This document shows positions 13,881 through 21,334 of a stretch of 44,807 nt of DNA, piece by piece. A program made the position numbers and the translations under genes. Positions within the stretch are counted from its first letter, which is position 1; each line of letters starts with the position of its first letter. The stretch is from a virus: positions 1-44,807 of the IMG/VR virus record IMGVR_UViG_3300032893_000100; one strand, given 5' to 3'. The notes beneath the pieces were generated by a model, which worked only from the letters and a program-made list of their open reading frames with translations, did not search any database and was not told the origin of the DNA.

Positions 13881-15900
13881 TATCTTTTTCCTGCTGCTGT
13901 TGATGTTTAGCCGTTTCCGCGCGAATCGACAAATCCGCCTCATTCACCTGCATCTGGTGCTGGGATTCAGCATGGCGCATCGCCAGTTCCTGATTAGCTT
14001 TTTCGATATTCGTCGCCATCTTGACCTGCGCCTCTTGGCGCATGATTTCCATCTTGTATGTCAATTCCTGCTTGCGCAATTCCATTTCCATCTGACTTTG
14101 GACGGCCTTGAGTTGAATCTCTTGGCTCTTGTCCTTTAGCTGGAGTTGCATTTGCTGATTCTGTTCCTGCAACTGCTGCATTTGCTGCTGCATTTGCTGG
14201 ACCATTTGCGGATTGATCTGCTGCTTTTGCTGTTGCTGAATCATGAATTGTTGCCACTTCTGGATCAAATCAGACGGCAGCGGCGCATAGGTCAGCAAAT
14301 CAGGAGGCAGAGGCATCCCAGCTTTAATCATCGCCGGGATGATCTGCATCAGCGCTTCCCACGTCCTTTCCTTCACATCAGGCGCAGTTGGGGACTGATC
14401 GACAATAATGTCGAATTTCACCGCGTCAGGAATCTTCGTCAGCGGAAGATACTGCGTCTCCCCCACGCCTACGATTTTGACCAGACGACCGTCACTAATA
14501 TAGTTCCGGATAAACCACAACAGAATGCGGCCCTGCATCTTGCGATAGCGGTGCAGGGAATCGAATACCGGCGCAAGCAAGCCATAAGCAGCCTGTTTTC
14601 TGGACTGTTCCAAAACGTTTGCTTGATCGCGGCCAGCAAGACCAAGCGCTTCCAAATTTATGCCAGTGACTTGCGGCAGCGCATTCAGCGCGAATTCCAT
14701 GAGTTGCGAGAGGCCGGAAGGATAAGACGACATCTGCTTTTCCTTGACCTTCATCAAGCCGCCTTCATTCAGCAGCGTCACGGAATCAGGGCTAGACCAT
14801 TCCTCTTGAGCTTTACGCGGGTCAACGAATGCACCGGTTTCGGCGATAAGACCGCCCTTGGCATTCGTGTTGATGATGAACATGATCTGGGAGAGCCATT
14901 TGTTTGCCCAGCGTTGCGGGTCTTTCATCACCTTCGTCAGCCCGTACCACATGTTTTTATTGCGGTCACGCTTGCCAGTAATGCAGTTCCGCGTAAATCC
15001 GTCCTGACACGGCGACAAACCCCATTCCAGCAACGTCTCTTCCGCGAAGAAGCCACGGTAATAGACCTTATGGAAAGAACGCACGTACTTGAGGCCGTTC
15101 GCATCCACGGCCTTTTTGATGGACAGGAAATCGTCTTCTTCCAGTTCCGCAATCTCACCCCCACCGGTTTCCACACGGTAATAGGGTTCCATCTCTACGC
15201 ATTGGTAATACCAAATCTTCGATTGGTCCACGCGCCGCATATCGGGATATGGCGCGTTCTGGTCATCTTGGTAACGGAAACCGTGCCGAATGTGCGTAAC
15301 CTCGCCTTCAGCAGCATCCCAATCGGAAGACGTGATGATGGCAGTCGGCCAACGTTTGCGGATAAGATCGTTATCCATCCACGCGGCATGGAAATCGTAG
15401 CGGCGGTCAGCCAGAGAAGGTTTGATGCAAGCCGGGTCCCAGAACATTTCCAGCGGATCAATCCGGTTCAGGATCGGCATACCGTCCTTATCTTCCGAAT
15501 AATCCATCCGGGTCTCAATCCAGCCCATTCCGCAAATCAGGGCATCACGGAAAGCGTCCGTTTCCTCGTCTTCGGCGTTGCATTCGTCACGGACCCAGCG
15601 AGCGGCGTTCGTCCATACTTCGCCAAGCGGGACATTCTCCATTTGGCGGGCTTTGTAGACCACTTCCTGACGATTACTGACTTCCGCGCCGCCCACGGCG
15701 TCAATCATCTTTTCCGAGTAGTTAAACGTCACATGAGGCCGGTTTTGCTGGCGCAAAAGGTTCTCATCAACGGGTTTCCATTGGTCGCCAGCAACAAAAG
15801 CGTAGTCATCCCGCGCTTTTTGATGCCATTTCCCGCAAAATTCCCGCGCCTCATGAAGCCTTTCTATGGCTTTGCGCTTAAATTCTTCCCGGTCGATCAT
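13873..15900 (-). CDS. Portal protein, P22-type
   Basis: A 675-residue protein. The N-terminus (DREEFKRKAIERLHEAREFC) and DDYAFVAGDQWKPVDENLLR match the start of large P22-like portals. LDPLEMFWDPACIKPSLADR-type core segments, TGINLEALG (about 430), and a long C-terminal Gln/Met-rich coiled coil (MVQQMQQQMQQLQEQNQQMQ) complete the pattern, like the barrel helix of P22 gp1. The portal forms the 12-subunit DNA channel at one vertex. The stop overlaps the next gene and the start overlaps the oxygenase stop. Confidence 0.88.
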   Translation of the reverse strand: MIDREEFKRKAIERLHEAREFCGKWHQKARDDYAFVAGDQWKPVDENLLRQQNRPHVTFNYSEKMIDAVGGAEVSNRQEVVYKARQMENVPLGEVWTNAARWVRDECNAEDEETDAFRDALICGMGWIETRMDYSEDKDGMPILNRIDPLEMFWDPACIKPSLADRRYDFHAAWMDNDLIRKRWPTAIITSSDWDAAEGEVTHIRHGFRYQDDQNAPYPDMRRVDQSKIWYYQCVEMEPYYRVETGGGEIAELEEDDFLSIKKAVDANGLKYVRSFHKVYYRGFFAEETLLEWGLSPCQDGFTRNCITGKRDRNKNMWYGLTKVMKDPQRWANKWLSQIMFIINTNAKGGLIAETGAFVDPRKAQEEWSSPDSVTLLNEGGLMKVKEKQMSSYPSGLSQLMEFALNALPQVTGINLEALGLAGRDQANVLEQSRKQAAYGLLAPVFDSLHRYRKMQGRILLWFIRNYISDGRLVKIVGVGETQYLPLTKIPDAVKFDIIVDQSPTAPDVKERTWEALMQIIPAMIKAGMPLPPDLLTYAPLPSDLIQKWQQFMIQQQQKQQINPQMVQQMQQQMQQLQEQNQQMQLQLKDKSQEIQLKAVQSQMEMELRKQELTYKMEIMRQEAQVKMATNIEKANQELAMRHAESQHQMQVNEADLSIRAETAKHQQQQEKDNG

Positions 15901-16547
15901 GATTTTTGTTGCGGCTCCTCAAATATGTTGAAGAGCATAACATTTCTTTCAGTCTTCCCCTCGATTTTCTCGACACCGTGCCAAGAATTTGATGTCTTGA
16001 AAAATCCGAAGCAAGAATTCGGCACGAAAGGCGCGCGCCAAACCTCATGGAATCCCTCAAACGGATAGTGCGGCCCACCGGGACACGTTTTCTTGTGGTC
16101 TTCAGGAACGTAAATGCTGGTTCCGTGTTCGGCGTAGTGATATTCGGACGGCAGATAAAACAGCAGGCTCACCACCTTCCACGGGGCATCCGTATGCGGC
16201 CCAATGGCATAGCCTTCTTCGTCGCGAATGAACCGGATTTCCTGACGGAATTTAGGCCGGTTTTGGTCGGGATAGCGTTCGAAGAATTGTTTGCCGAAAA
16301 CCGTCAGAACCTGAGAGGCGAAGTAGGCCGAATCGAACCCGGCAACCATCTCCATCGGCGTTTGCAAGGCTTGGCGGTGCTTATAGCCCCCCGGCAGGGG
16401 GGCATAGTCTTCATTCCCCGGAAGGGCTTTGATGAGGTCGTGATAAAAGTCCTTCGGGAACACGTCATGGACGAAGAAATGCCCATACGGATATTCGTTG
16501 ACTTGAGCGTTCCGCAGTTTGTAGATGGCGTGTTCCACCGGGTTCAT
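15897..16547 (-). CDS. 2OG-Fe(II) oxygenase
   Basis: A 216-residue protein with AGGAG before its ATG. The iron ligands are visible as His118-x-Asp120 (IGPHTDAPWKVVSLLFYLP) and His190 (NSWHGVEKI), and Arg201 (TERNVMLFN) is placed to bind 2-oxoglutarate. This is the double-stranded beta-helix fold used by prolyl and other hydroxylases. Such genes are common in phages of aquatic bacteria, often near methyl- and glycosyltransferases. The substrate is unknown; a virion protein or a sugar is plausible. It lies between FkbM and portal. Confidence 0.85.
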   Translation of the reverse strand: MNPVEHAIYKLRNAQVNEYPYGHFFVHDVFPKDFYHDLIKALPGNEDYAPLPGGYKHRQALQTPMEMVAGFDSAYFASQVLTVFGKQFFERYPDQNRPKFRQEIRFIRDEEGYAIGPHTDAPWKVVSLLFYLPSEYHYAEHGTSIYVPEDHKKTCPGGPHYPFEGFHEVWRAPFVPNSCFGFFKTSNSWHGVEKIEGKTERNVMLFNIFEEPQQKS

Positions 16548-16556
16548 GGTCCTCTC

Positions 16557-16787
16557 CTAGAGATATTGCATAAAGCCGCACTTTTTACAGAGTCTCTGTT
16601 TCAGGCAGTGTCCCGCCTTCGGACGGATGTACACCCGACCCCAGAGATGGCTGCACGCCCTCTGATACGGGAACACTCTCCCGCGTAAAGATAATGTTCC
16701 CGATACCCGCAAATGGCCCTTCTGATCGTCTGGCGGCGGCAATCTGGGAATCGTCGGTTCCGAATCCGAATTCTCGTTTGAGTTCAT
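16557..16787 (-). CDS. Possible small zinc-ribbon protein overlapping FkbM
   Basis: This alternative frame overlaps the last 200 bases of the FkbM gene. Its C-terminal 40 residues have the look of a phage zinc ribbon: CSHLWGRVYIRP, then GHC, and CKKCGFMQYL. The first half (MNSNENSDSEPTIPRLPPPD) looks non-biological, so translation may begin at the in-frame GTG giving a protein of about 39 residues. It could be a real overprinted gene, or an older gene that the FkbM end has run into. Confidence 0.35.
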   Translation of the reverse strand: MNSNENSDSEPTIPRLPPPDDQKGHLRVSGTLSLRGRVFPYQRACSHLWGRVYIRPKAGHCLKQRLCKKCGFMQYL

Positions 16788-17427
16788 CAGCCCACCTCAT
16801 GTGATCTGAGTTGGCGGAATCCATTTCCACCAACACCGATTTTAGGCTTGGATGCGCGAGAACGCGACTCATACCTTTCAGGCACTTGTCCTCGAAACCG
16901 TCCACATCGATCTTAATGTGGTTCGGCACCGGCAACCCGCATTCGAATACCAGCGTATCCAGCGAAAAAGCCACGGAACCTTGTTCGTAGGCCCATTGCT
17001 TCTCTTGCCGCTTGTAGTTCATGTCTGAACCAAAGGAATGACACGAACCACCCGGGCGCAAATCTGAGAGCCGCAGCGTATTGATGGTTTCGCCGTCCGA
17101 AATGCAAAGCGGAAACGCCACGGCCAGTTCTTTCGGAACGCGGTTCATCGCCAGATTCCGAATCAAAACAGAGAAATTCTGGGCTTCTGGCTCGAAAGCC
17201 ATTACCCGGAGCCCCTGTTTCCATGCCAGCATCGTGTATAGGCCAATATTGGCCCCAATATCGAAGAAAATGTCTCCGGCAGGCATGGAACGAATCCAAG
17301 CAACCGTATCCGGTTCCTTGGTGTACATCGTCTTGACTCGCCACTCGCAGTGACTATTGGGGAGATTGAAAAGAATGCCGTCTACCGTGGCATTCGGCTG
17401 AATGCGTTCATACTCTTGCAAATTCAT
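16585..17427 (-). CDS. FkbM-family methyltransferase
   Basis: The start is ATG 17427 with GAGGAAA upstream, giving 280 residues. The SAM-binding motif is FFDIGANIGLYT (about residues 54-65), followed by the acidic VMAFEPEAQNF and, near residue 190, HIKIDVDGFEDKCLKG, the signature of FkbM enzymes. These O-methylate sugars or small molecules. It follows large terminase and precedes the 2OG oxygenase, so two modifying enzymes interrupt the packaging genes. The last 30 residues (VPVSEGVQPSLGSGVHPSEG) are atypical and overlap a zinc-ribbon-like frame. Confidence 0.85.
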   Translation of the reverse strand: MNLQEYERIQPNATVDGILFNLPNSHCEWRVKTMYTKEPDTVAWIRSMPAGDIFFDIGANIGLYTMLAWKQGLRVMAFEPEAQNFSVLIRNLAMNRVPKELAVAFPLCISDGETINTLRLSDLRPGGSCHSFGSDMNYKRQEKQWAYEQGSVAFSLDTLVFECGLPVPNHIKIDVDGFEDKCLKGMSRVLAHPSLKSVLVEMDSANSDHMRWADELKREFGFGTDDSQIAAARRSEGPFAGIGNIIFTRESVPVSEGVQPSLGSGVHPSEGGTLPETETL

Positions 17428-17434
17428 AGTTTCC

Positions 17435-18850
17435 TCAGCTTGCCATCCAAGTGTTTTCACTGCCAAAACGATGTCTGCCCCACCTGTCTTCGCGAGCAGT
17501 CCCAATCTCACGGGTCAAACCATAGCGCAGCATCATGATCCCGTAGCGGGTTGCACACATCAAATCTTCGTTGAGCGTGACGACCTTGCCGTCGATACGG
17601 TGATACATGCGGTATTCATCGATCCATTGGCTCAGGTTGCGGTCAACTTTGAGCCGTCCCGTGTCGAAACGTTGCGCCATCTCCATGAGCCCCGCTTCCA
17701 CGCCGATTCCGCGCTTGTCGGGGAATTGGGCGAAGTCCGACAACATGCGAAGCCCTTGATCGCGGTAAATATGGGCGATTTGCAGGCCCGAACCCTTATC
17801 GGTTTGGAGTCCATCCTTGGGCCATGCAACCGGAATCCAGTCTCCCCACGGCTTGATGGCAGCGGCATGGATGATCGGAGTCTGCTGGGATTGCCGATAA
17901 GCAGAGACGACATGCACTACGTCGTTTTCATCGTCATATACCAGACGCACGGCAGCGGTAGGGTGCGACCAGCCGAAGTCCAAACCAATGATCTGTTTCC
18001 AGTTATCGGGAATCTCGGCTAGCGGGCTTTCCAGAATCATGGACTCAGGCGTTTCGAAGACCTTCCCGGAGCCCAGAAACGGGATGCCATTGGCACGGGC
18101 TTCACGCTCATGAGGTAGGTAGGCCGCGACGATCTGATCCCGTTCTGCCTGCGTGTAGTGGTCCACGTCGTCAATCGTCATCTGGACCAGACATGTTCCC
18201 GCTTCCTTGTTCCAGAAGCGGAGGACGACGTAGGTCATCCCGAGCAGCGGCGTGAACGTAAGGTAAGCAATCCCCTTGGTATTGTTGGTACGCGTAAGAC
18301 CTTCCGAGTAAATGTCTTCAGGGGGCTCTTCATCGAACCATACGAAATCGAGCGTCTCCGCCTGCCAAGCTTCACGACCGTCCTGATAGCCCTTGAATAC
18401 GAGCAGTGACGTGTCGCCACTTGAGTGACGAACAAGAACTGATTCAATAGCGTCCGGCACCCCGCGCGCCTTCTTGATATCAACGATCCGGTCACGGGGG
18501 ATCGTTCCCGTTCCGACAGCATTAACCGGGCCGAGAAGGATACGCTGCGCACCGTCCCGCGCGACTTCCGCATTCTTGGAACCTGCCCAGCCACGCGTTG
18601 CCCTTTTGAAGCGCTTGCCTTCCCACCATTCCGGATACAAACCAGTAAGGTGCATCGCCGTTTCACAGCCCGCCGCATAAGTTTTGCCGAGTTGGTTCCC
18701 TGCCATGAGGCAGCGTTGCCGAAACTCCGCGCCAGCAGCGTGGAATTCCTTTTGCTTGCCATAGGGCTTGTAGAAGAACAGGCTGTAATCGCGCGTCAGC
18801 CGTTTTAGTTCTTCCAGTTTCGCCAATTCCTGAGCGGGCGTGAGAAGCAT
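17435..18850 (-). CDS. terL: Terminase large subunit
   Basis: A 471-residue protein. The packaging ATPase has a Walker A variant at residues 51-57 (CLMAGNQLGKTYAAG) and Walker B with catalytic Glu (LDFVWFDEEPPED, Asp173-Glu174). A coupling motif follows (IAYLTFTPLLG). The C-terminal RNase H-like nuclease starts at IIGLDFGWSHPTA (about 285). Together with the small subunit it cuts concatemers and pumps DNA through the portal. The large P22-type portal beside it suggests a headful mechanism. Confidence 0.92.
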   Translation of the reverse strand: MLLTPAQELAKLEELKRLTRDYSLFFYKPYGKQKEFHAAGAEFRQRCLMAGNQLGKTYAAGCETAMHLTGLYPEWWEGKRFKRATRGWAGSKNAEVARDGAQRILLGPVNAVGTGTIPRDRIVDIKKARGVPDAIESVLVRHSSGDTSLLVFKGYQDGREAWQAETLDFVWFDEEPPEDIYSEGLTRTNNTKGIAYLTFTPLLGMTYVVLRFWNKEAGTCLVQMTIDDVDHYTQAERDQIVAAYLPHEREARANGIPFLGSGKVFETPESMILESPLAEIPDNWKQIIGLDFGWSHPTAAVRLVYDDENDVVHVVSAYRQSQQTPIIHAAAIKPWGDWIPVAWPKDGLQTDKGSGLQIAHIYRDQGLRMLSDFAQFPDKRGIGVEAGLMEMAQRFDTGRLKVDRNLSQWIDEYRMYHRIDGKVVTLNEDLMCATRYGIMMLRYGLTREIGTAREDRWGRHRFGSENTWMAS

Positions 18851-18949
18851 TTAATCACCAAAGATGCAGGCAAGGAACACGGCGATGACGGCACCGAATA
18901 TGCCAAGGACAATCACCGCGCAGACGACGTTCCAAATGATATCAACCAT
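18851..18949 (-). CDS. 32-residue membrane protein between terminase genes
   Basis: The ATG at 18949 overlaps the small-terminase stop, and the stop abuts the large-terminase start. The product (MVDIIWNVVCAVIVLGIFGA then VIAVFLACIFGD) is a single hydrophobic helix. Its tight packing between two essential genes argues for translation. Function is unknown. A small holin-like or membrane-tethering role is only a guess. Confidence 0.5.
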   Translation of the reverse strand: MVDIIWNVVCAVIVLGIFGAVIAVFLACIFGD

Positions 18950-19475
18950 TCTTTTTCGCGGCTTTCGCGGCCCGCGCCTTTGCCAAGTGTTCAAGTCTCT
19001 TGGGAGAAGTCTTCACGACCTTAGCTTGCACGTCTACGATGGTATGGTGCATCCCCAATTCTTCCCGCAACTGTTCTACTTTCGCCTTCACCACTTCCGC
19101 ATCCTGCGGCGTGGTGTTTTTGATTTCCTGAATGGTCCGTTCCGAGTATTTCGGATCGCGGATCATGGTCGCCCACTTGATCATGTCCATCGCCGTTTTA
19201 TAGGCGGTCGCGGACTTCGGGTCTTGTAACAACCTTTCTTTCAACATGAGCATTTCGTCAGCCAGATACGCAGCCCCGTACTTCATCGCATGTTCGTAAG
19301 CGCCACGAAACTCTTCGTCCTCCTTCAACCACTGGACGACAAGATTCCAGTCCGGCAAATCCGGCCGGACCCAATCAGGGTCATTCAGAGGGGCAGGAGG
19401 GTTCAGAATTTCCTGAACCGGCTTCCCATGCGCCAACTCTTCCAGAATGTGCTTTTTTACGGCTTTCGGGTTCAT
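18942..19475 (-). CDS. terS: Terminase small subunit
   Basis: The start is ATG 19475, overlapping the upstream stop (ATGA), giving 177 residues. It opens MNPKAVKKHILEELAHGKPV, where a helix-turn-helix-like region (QEILNPPAPLNDPDWVRPDL, FRGAYEHAMKYGAAYLADEM) is followed by a helical oligomerisation part and a very basic tail (KRLEHLAKARAAKAAKKNG). It should recognise phage DNA and load the large subunit. The call rests on size, helical content and position. Confidence 0.75.
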   Translation of the reverse strand: MNPKAVKKHILEELAHGKPVQEILNPPAPLNDPDWVRPDLPDWNLVVQWLKEDEEFRGAYEHAMKYGAAYLADEMLMLKERLLQDPKSATAYKTAMDMIKWATMIRDPKYSERTIQEIKNTTPQDAEVVKAKVEQLREELGMHHTIVDVQAKVVKTSPKRLEHLAKARAAKAAKKNG

Positions 19476-19909
19476 CGCAGAAACACCACCGGTACTTTGT
19501 CGAACTTGTCCCAAGCGCCCGGACCTTGCAGTCTGGCCCACGCCTTCCAGCCCCATTTAAACCACGTTCCTTTGTAGCTGAATGCTCCCCACCGCGAGTA
19601 GGCGAAGAAACAGTTCGGCGTATCTTTCACCACTTTCCAGTCAGCCAGAGCGAACGGGCATCCCAGCAAGAACATATCGAACCCGTAAGCCGGGTTCCGA
19701 ATCAACCACCGTACCGAACTCACATATCCCGGCGTCCATCCCATCGAAACTGGACCTGTAACGAAATCATTGTCGAAAGTCTGAAACCAGTACAGGTATT
19801 TCGGCAGGTTGTTATTCCTCACGAATAACGCCAATACCGGCGACAGGATTATCGTCAGCACCGCGAAGAACATACTCAATAACCCCGCAACCGGATATAT
19901 CAGGAACAT
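19472..19909 (-). CDS. Membrane protein, DUF7338-like
   Basis: A 145-residue protein. The N-terminal 35 residues form one or two membrane helices (YPVAGLLSMFFAVLTIILSP). PKYLYWFQTFDNDF and RNPAYGFDMFLLG follow, both hallmarks of a small family found beside terminase genes in many phages. The C-terminal part is aromatic (WFKWGWKAWARLQGP). Function is unknown. It should sit in the inner membrane. Confidence 0.65.
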   Translation of the reverse strand: MFLIYPVAGLLSMFFAVLTIILSPVLALFVRNNNLPKYLYWFQTFDNDFVTGPVSMGWTPGYVSSVRWLIRNPAYGFDMFLLGCPFALADWKVVKDTPNCFFAYSRWGAFSYKGTWFKWGWKAWARLQGPGAWDKFDKVPVVFLR

Positions 19910-20265
19910 TTCTCTATCTTCAAAAAATCCCGCATGATCGCGGCCAGTAAATACGCATGTGCCTCATTATCAGAGTGAGTAACCGGAATCCCGACCACGG
20001 CCAATATATTGAAAGCCATGTGCGAACACTCATGCGCCAATGTCGCCACGTCTCCATTAAACCAGCCGATCATATATACCGGAGCCTTGGTCTTCGTATT
20101 CTCGAAGACCTGAGATATGCCGCCGATATTCCTATCCAGCTTGTCCGCTCCCAGAAACTTGAGTGCCTTCCCGTATTCCTTCCGGCTCGTCGCAATCCAC
20201 ACCACCTGACCGTACAGGTTCGTATGCTTCCGGGTGAGAGGCCAGATATTGTCTGAGGTAGGCAT
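19900..20265 (-). CDS. Putative zinc metallopeptidase (HExxH)
   Basis: A 121-residue protein, ATG at 20265 with GGAG seven bases upstream. The motif LAHECSHMAFNIL (about residues 76-88) contains HExxH, and a second acidic site follows in HSDNEAHAYLLAAIMR, as in small zincin-type proteins of phages. If active it would cut a peptide bond using zinc. It is much shorter than most peptidases, so a structural role with a retained motif is also possible. It precedes the membrane protein and terminase genes. Confidence 0.55.
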   Translation of the reverse strand: MPTSDNIWPLTRKHTNLYGQVVWIATSRKEYGKALKFLGADKLDRNIGGISQVFENTKTKAPVYMIGWFNGDVATLAHECSHMAFNILAVVGIPVTHSDNEAHAYLLAAIMRDFLKIEKCS

Positions 20266-20398
20266 GGACGTACTCCGGAGGCTCTTTCCAGTGATAGACG
20301 GCAGACAGGCTGACTCCCAGACTACGGGCCAAGTCTTCGAACGTCATGCCGGTAGGCAACAAATTCTTATCCAAAATAGCGACCTGCAAAATTTGCAT
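20132..20398 (-). CDS. HTH protein 1, candidate regulator
   Basis: An 88-residue protein. The region FEDLARSLGVSLSAVYHWKE is a clear Cro/C1-type helix-turn-helix, followed by PPEYVHAYLRQYLASHPEAY. The last 45 residues overlap the metallopeptidase start by 134 bases. The ATG (20398) lies inside operator site 2 with GGGGG only two bases away, so translation may be inefficient or start downstream (20347). Related in pattern to HTH protein 2 just upstream. Self-regulation through the overlapping site is likely but inferred. Confidence 0.6.
   Translation of the reverse strand: MQILQVAILDKNLLPTGMTFEDLARSLGVSLSAVYHWKEPPEYVHAYLRQYLASHPEAYEPVRSGGVDCDEPEGIREGTQVSGSGQAG
20382..20398 (-). promoter_or_regulatory. 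Operator-like site 2, over the HTH gene start
   Basis: On the minus strand the bases read ATGCAAATTTTGCAGGT. Its core TGCAAA-x-TTTGCA (20385-20397) has perfect arms and is the most symmetrical of four copies in the window. It covers the start codon of HTH protein 1, a good place for autorepression. Confidence 0.6.
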
Positions 20399-20409
20399 GT
20401 CCCCCTATG

Positions 20410-20637
20410 TTACTCCAAACCGTCTCCCATATTCCGCACCACCTTGACCAGCCTGAGATATTCCCTCACCCAATGGGGGAAATCGCTATGACACCACCGG
20501 TAGACCGTCTTGATGCTCACCCCTGTCCGACACGCAAAATCGCCCTTCGTCCATCCGATCTCTGTCAAAGCCTTCTCGAACCAATGGTTCCGCTCTGGGA
20601 TTTTCTTCTCCCAATCTACCCATCCCTTCTTGCTCAT
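20410..20637 (-). CDS. HTH protein 2, candidate regulator
   Basis: A 75-residue protein from ATG 20637, with GGAG six bases upstream. HWFEKALTEIGWTKGDFACR followed by TGVSIKTVYRWCHSDFPHWV is a helix-turn-helix of the same plan as HTH protein 1 (GVSxxxVYxW, then a Pro and an aromatic YL-R segment). The two are probably tandem paralogues. It is the first gene of the minus-strand late block and faces the plus-strand early block across the 700-base control gap. Confidence 0.65.
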   Translation of the reverse strand: MSKKGWVDWEKKIPERNHWFEKALTEIGWTKGDFACRTGVSIKTVYRWCHSDFPHWVREYLRLVKVVRNMGDGLE

Positions 20638-20685
20638 CATCCACTCCAAGTAGCCAATCCCTCAATTTGGGATAAAAACGAAGTG

Positions 20686-20699
20686 TTTTCCCGGGAAAA
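20686..20699. promoter_or_regulatory. 14-bp perfect palindrome upstream of HTH protein 2
   Basis: TTTTCCCGGGAAAA is exactly self-complementary and lies about 50 bases before the HTH-2 ATG. It is in the right place to be an operator for the late block. The binding protein is unknown. Confidence 0.45.
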
Positions 20700-20834
20700 A
20701 CGCATCCTCACATCTCATCATGCGAATTTAGCCATTGTACTCTGGAAAAAATTTCTGGACGGGGGGAAGGATGAGGACACGGACGCCCGGCGCTATGGAA
20801 CAGCGGTTTTGACCACCCTTTTGGATTGGACTGT

Positions 20835-20854
20835 AAATTAGAATCGTTCTCATT
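20835..20854 (-). promoter_or_regulatory. Fur-box-like sequence
   Basis: On the minus strand the sequence AATGAGAACGATTCTAATTT differs at two positions from a typical proteobacterial Fur site (AATGAGAATGATTCTCATT). Two more NNCATT steps follow on its flank. The resemblance may be chance. Confidence 0.25.
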
Positions 20855-20900
20855 CTCATTCGCATTCATGTGCATCATTGTTGCAGGCCATGCACGTAAT

Positions 20901-20944
20901 ACATCTCAATTTGACATAATGGAGATTATCAACGATTGAGATGT
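20901..20944. repeat. 44-bp interrupted dyad
   Basis: Outer arms ACATCTCAAT and ATTGAGATGT are perfect. Inside them TTGACATAAT and ATTATCAA are partly complementary. It could be an operator or a replication element. A TTGACA lies within it, but no fitting -10 follows. Confidence 0.5.
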
Positions 20945-21069
20945 GTGCTAATAGGCCAGTAATCAGCAACAATGGAGGGTGATAGGGTCAGGAGCGTAAC
21001 GCAAGCGCGAGTAATGGGGGCTTATCTCAACCAAGCTAAATATCCCTCACTCATTACGTACTCTGCCCC

Positions 21070-21084
21070 TGTAATCCGATTACA
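21070..21084. promoter_or_regulatory. Operator-like dyad TGTAATC-C-GATTACA
   Basis: Perfect seven-base arms flank one central base. It lies about 190 bases upstream of the early promoter. The binding protein is unknown. Confidence 0.4.
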
Positions 21085-21092
21085 CACACAAT

Positions 21093-21115
21093 AAAGCCGC
21101 CTCTGTGGGCGGCTA
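21093..21115 (-). terminator. Weak hairpin terminator, minus strand
   Basis: On the minus strand AGCCGCC and GGCGGCT form a stem around CACAGA and are followed by TTATTGTG, a short T-rich tract. It would stop antisense transcripts leaving the early block. The U-tract is poor. Confidence 0.4.
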
Positions 21116-21260
21116 TCTGGACTGTCTTGCTATCCCTATATCTACCTGTCTGTATCGTCCTGTCTGTAAGGCTGTACGCCATTCCTAGACCCCACGGCGA
21201 ACGCGCCGAATGCTCTCATCTCCACGCGCAGAAAGTTTGCTGTAATCATTGTAACAGGTC

Positions 21261-21289
21261 TTGGTATTCTGCGCTCCTCTTGCTATTCT
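21261..21289 (+). promoter_or_regulatory. Candidate early promoter
   Basis: TTGGTA and TATTCT are separated by 17 bases, each matching four of six positions of the sigma-70 consensus. It lies about 45 bases before the first plus-strand gene and is well placed to drive the early block. Confidence 0.5.
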
Positions 21290-21334
21290 CAAAGTGAGAC
21301 GTAGGCAATCATATAGGTCTATCAGGAGTTCATC

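Larger units (their letters stand above)
20638..21334. other. 697-base control gap between the late and early blocks
   Basis: No convincing gene is present. One long plus-strand frame (20407-20841) is antisense to HTH protein 2 and lacks a Shine-Dalgarno. The gap holds several dyads: TTTTCCCGGGAAAA (20686-20699), a 44-base dyad (20901-20944), TGTAATCCGATTACA (21070-21084) and a hairpin AGCCGCC/GGCGGCT (21093-21115), plus a promoter (21261-21289). Late transcription leftwards and early transcription rightwards must both start here. Confidence 0.7.

Noticed and set aside
14146-16068. 640-codon plus-strand open frame
   Set aside because: It is antisense to the portal and oxygenase genes, rich in His, Leu and Arg as expected from the complement of those codons, and has no ribosome site.
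16325-16350. tRNA T-arm-like sequence (complement of CGAATCGAACCCGG)
   Set aside because: It is the coding sequence for AGFDSA in the 2OG oxygenase; no acceptor, D or anticodon arms are found around it.
20407-20841. 144-residue plus-strand frame in the control gap
   Set aside because: It is antisense to HTH protein 2, lacks a ribosome site and has a shadow composition.
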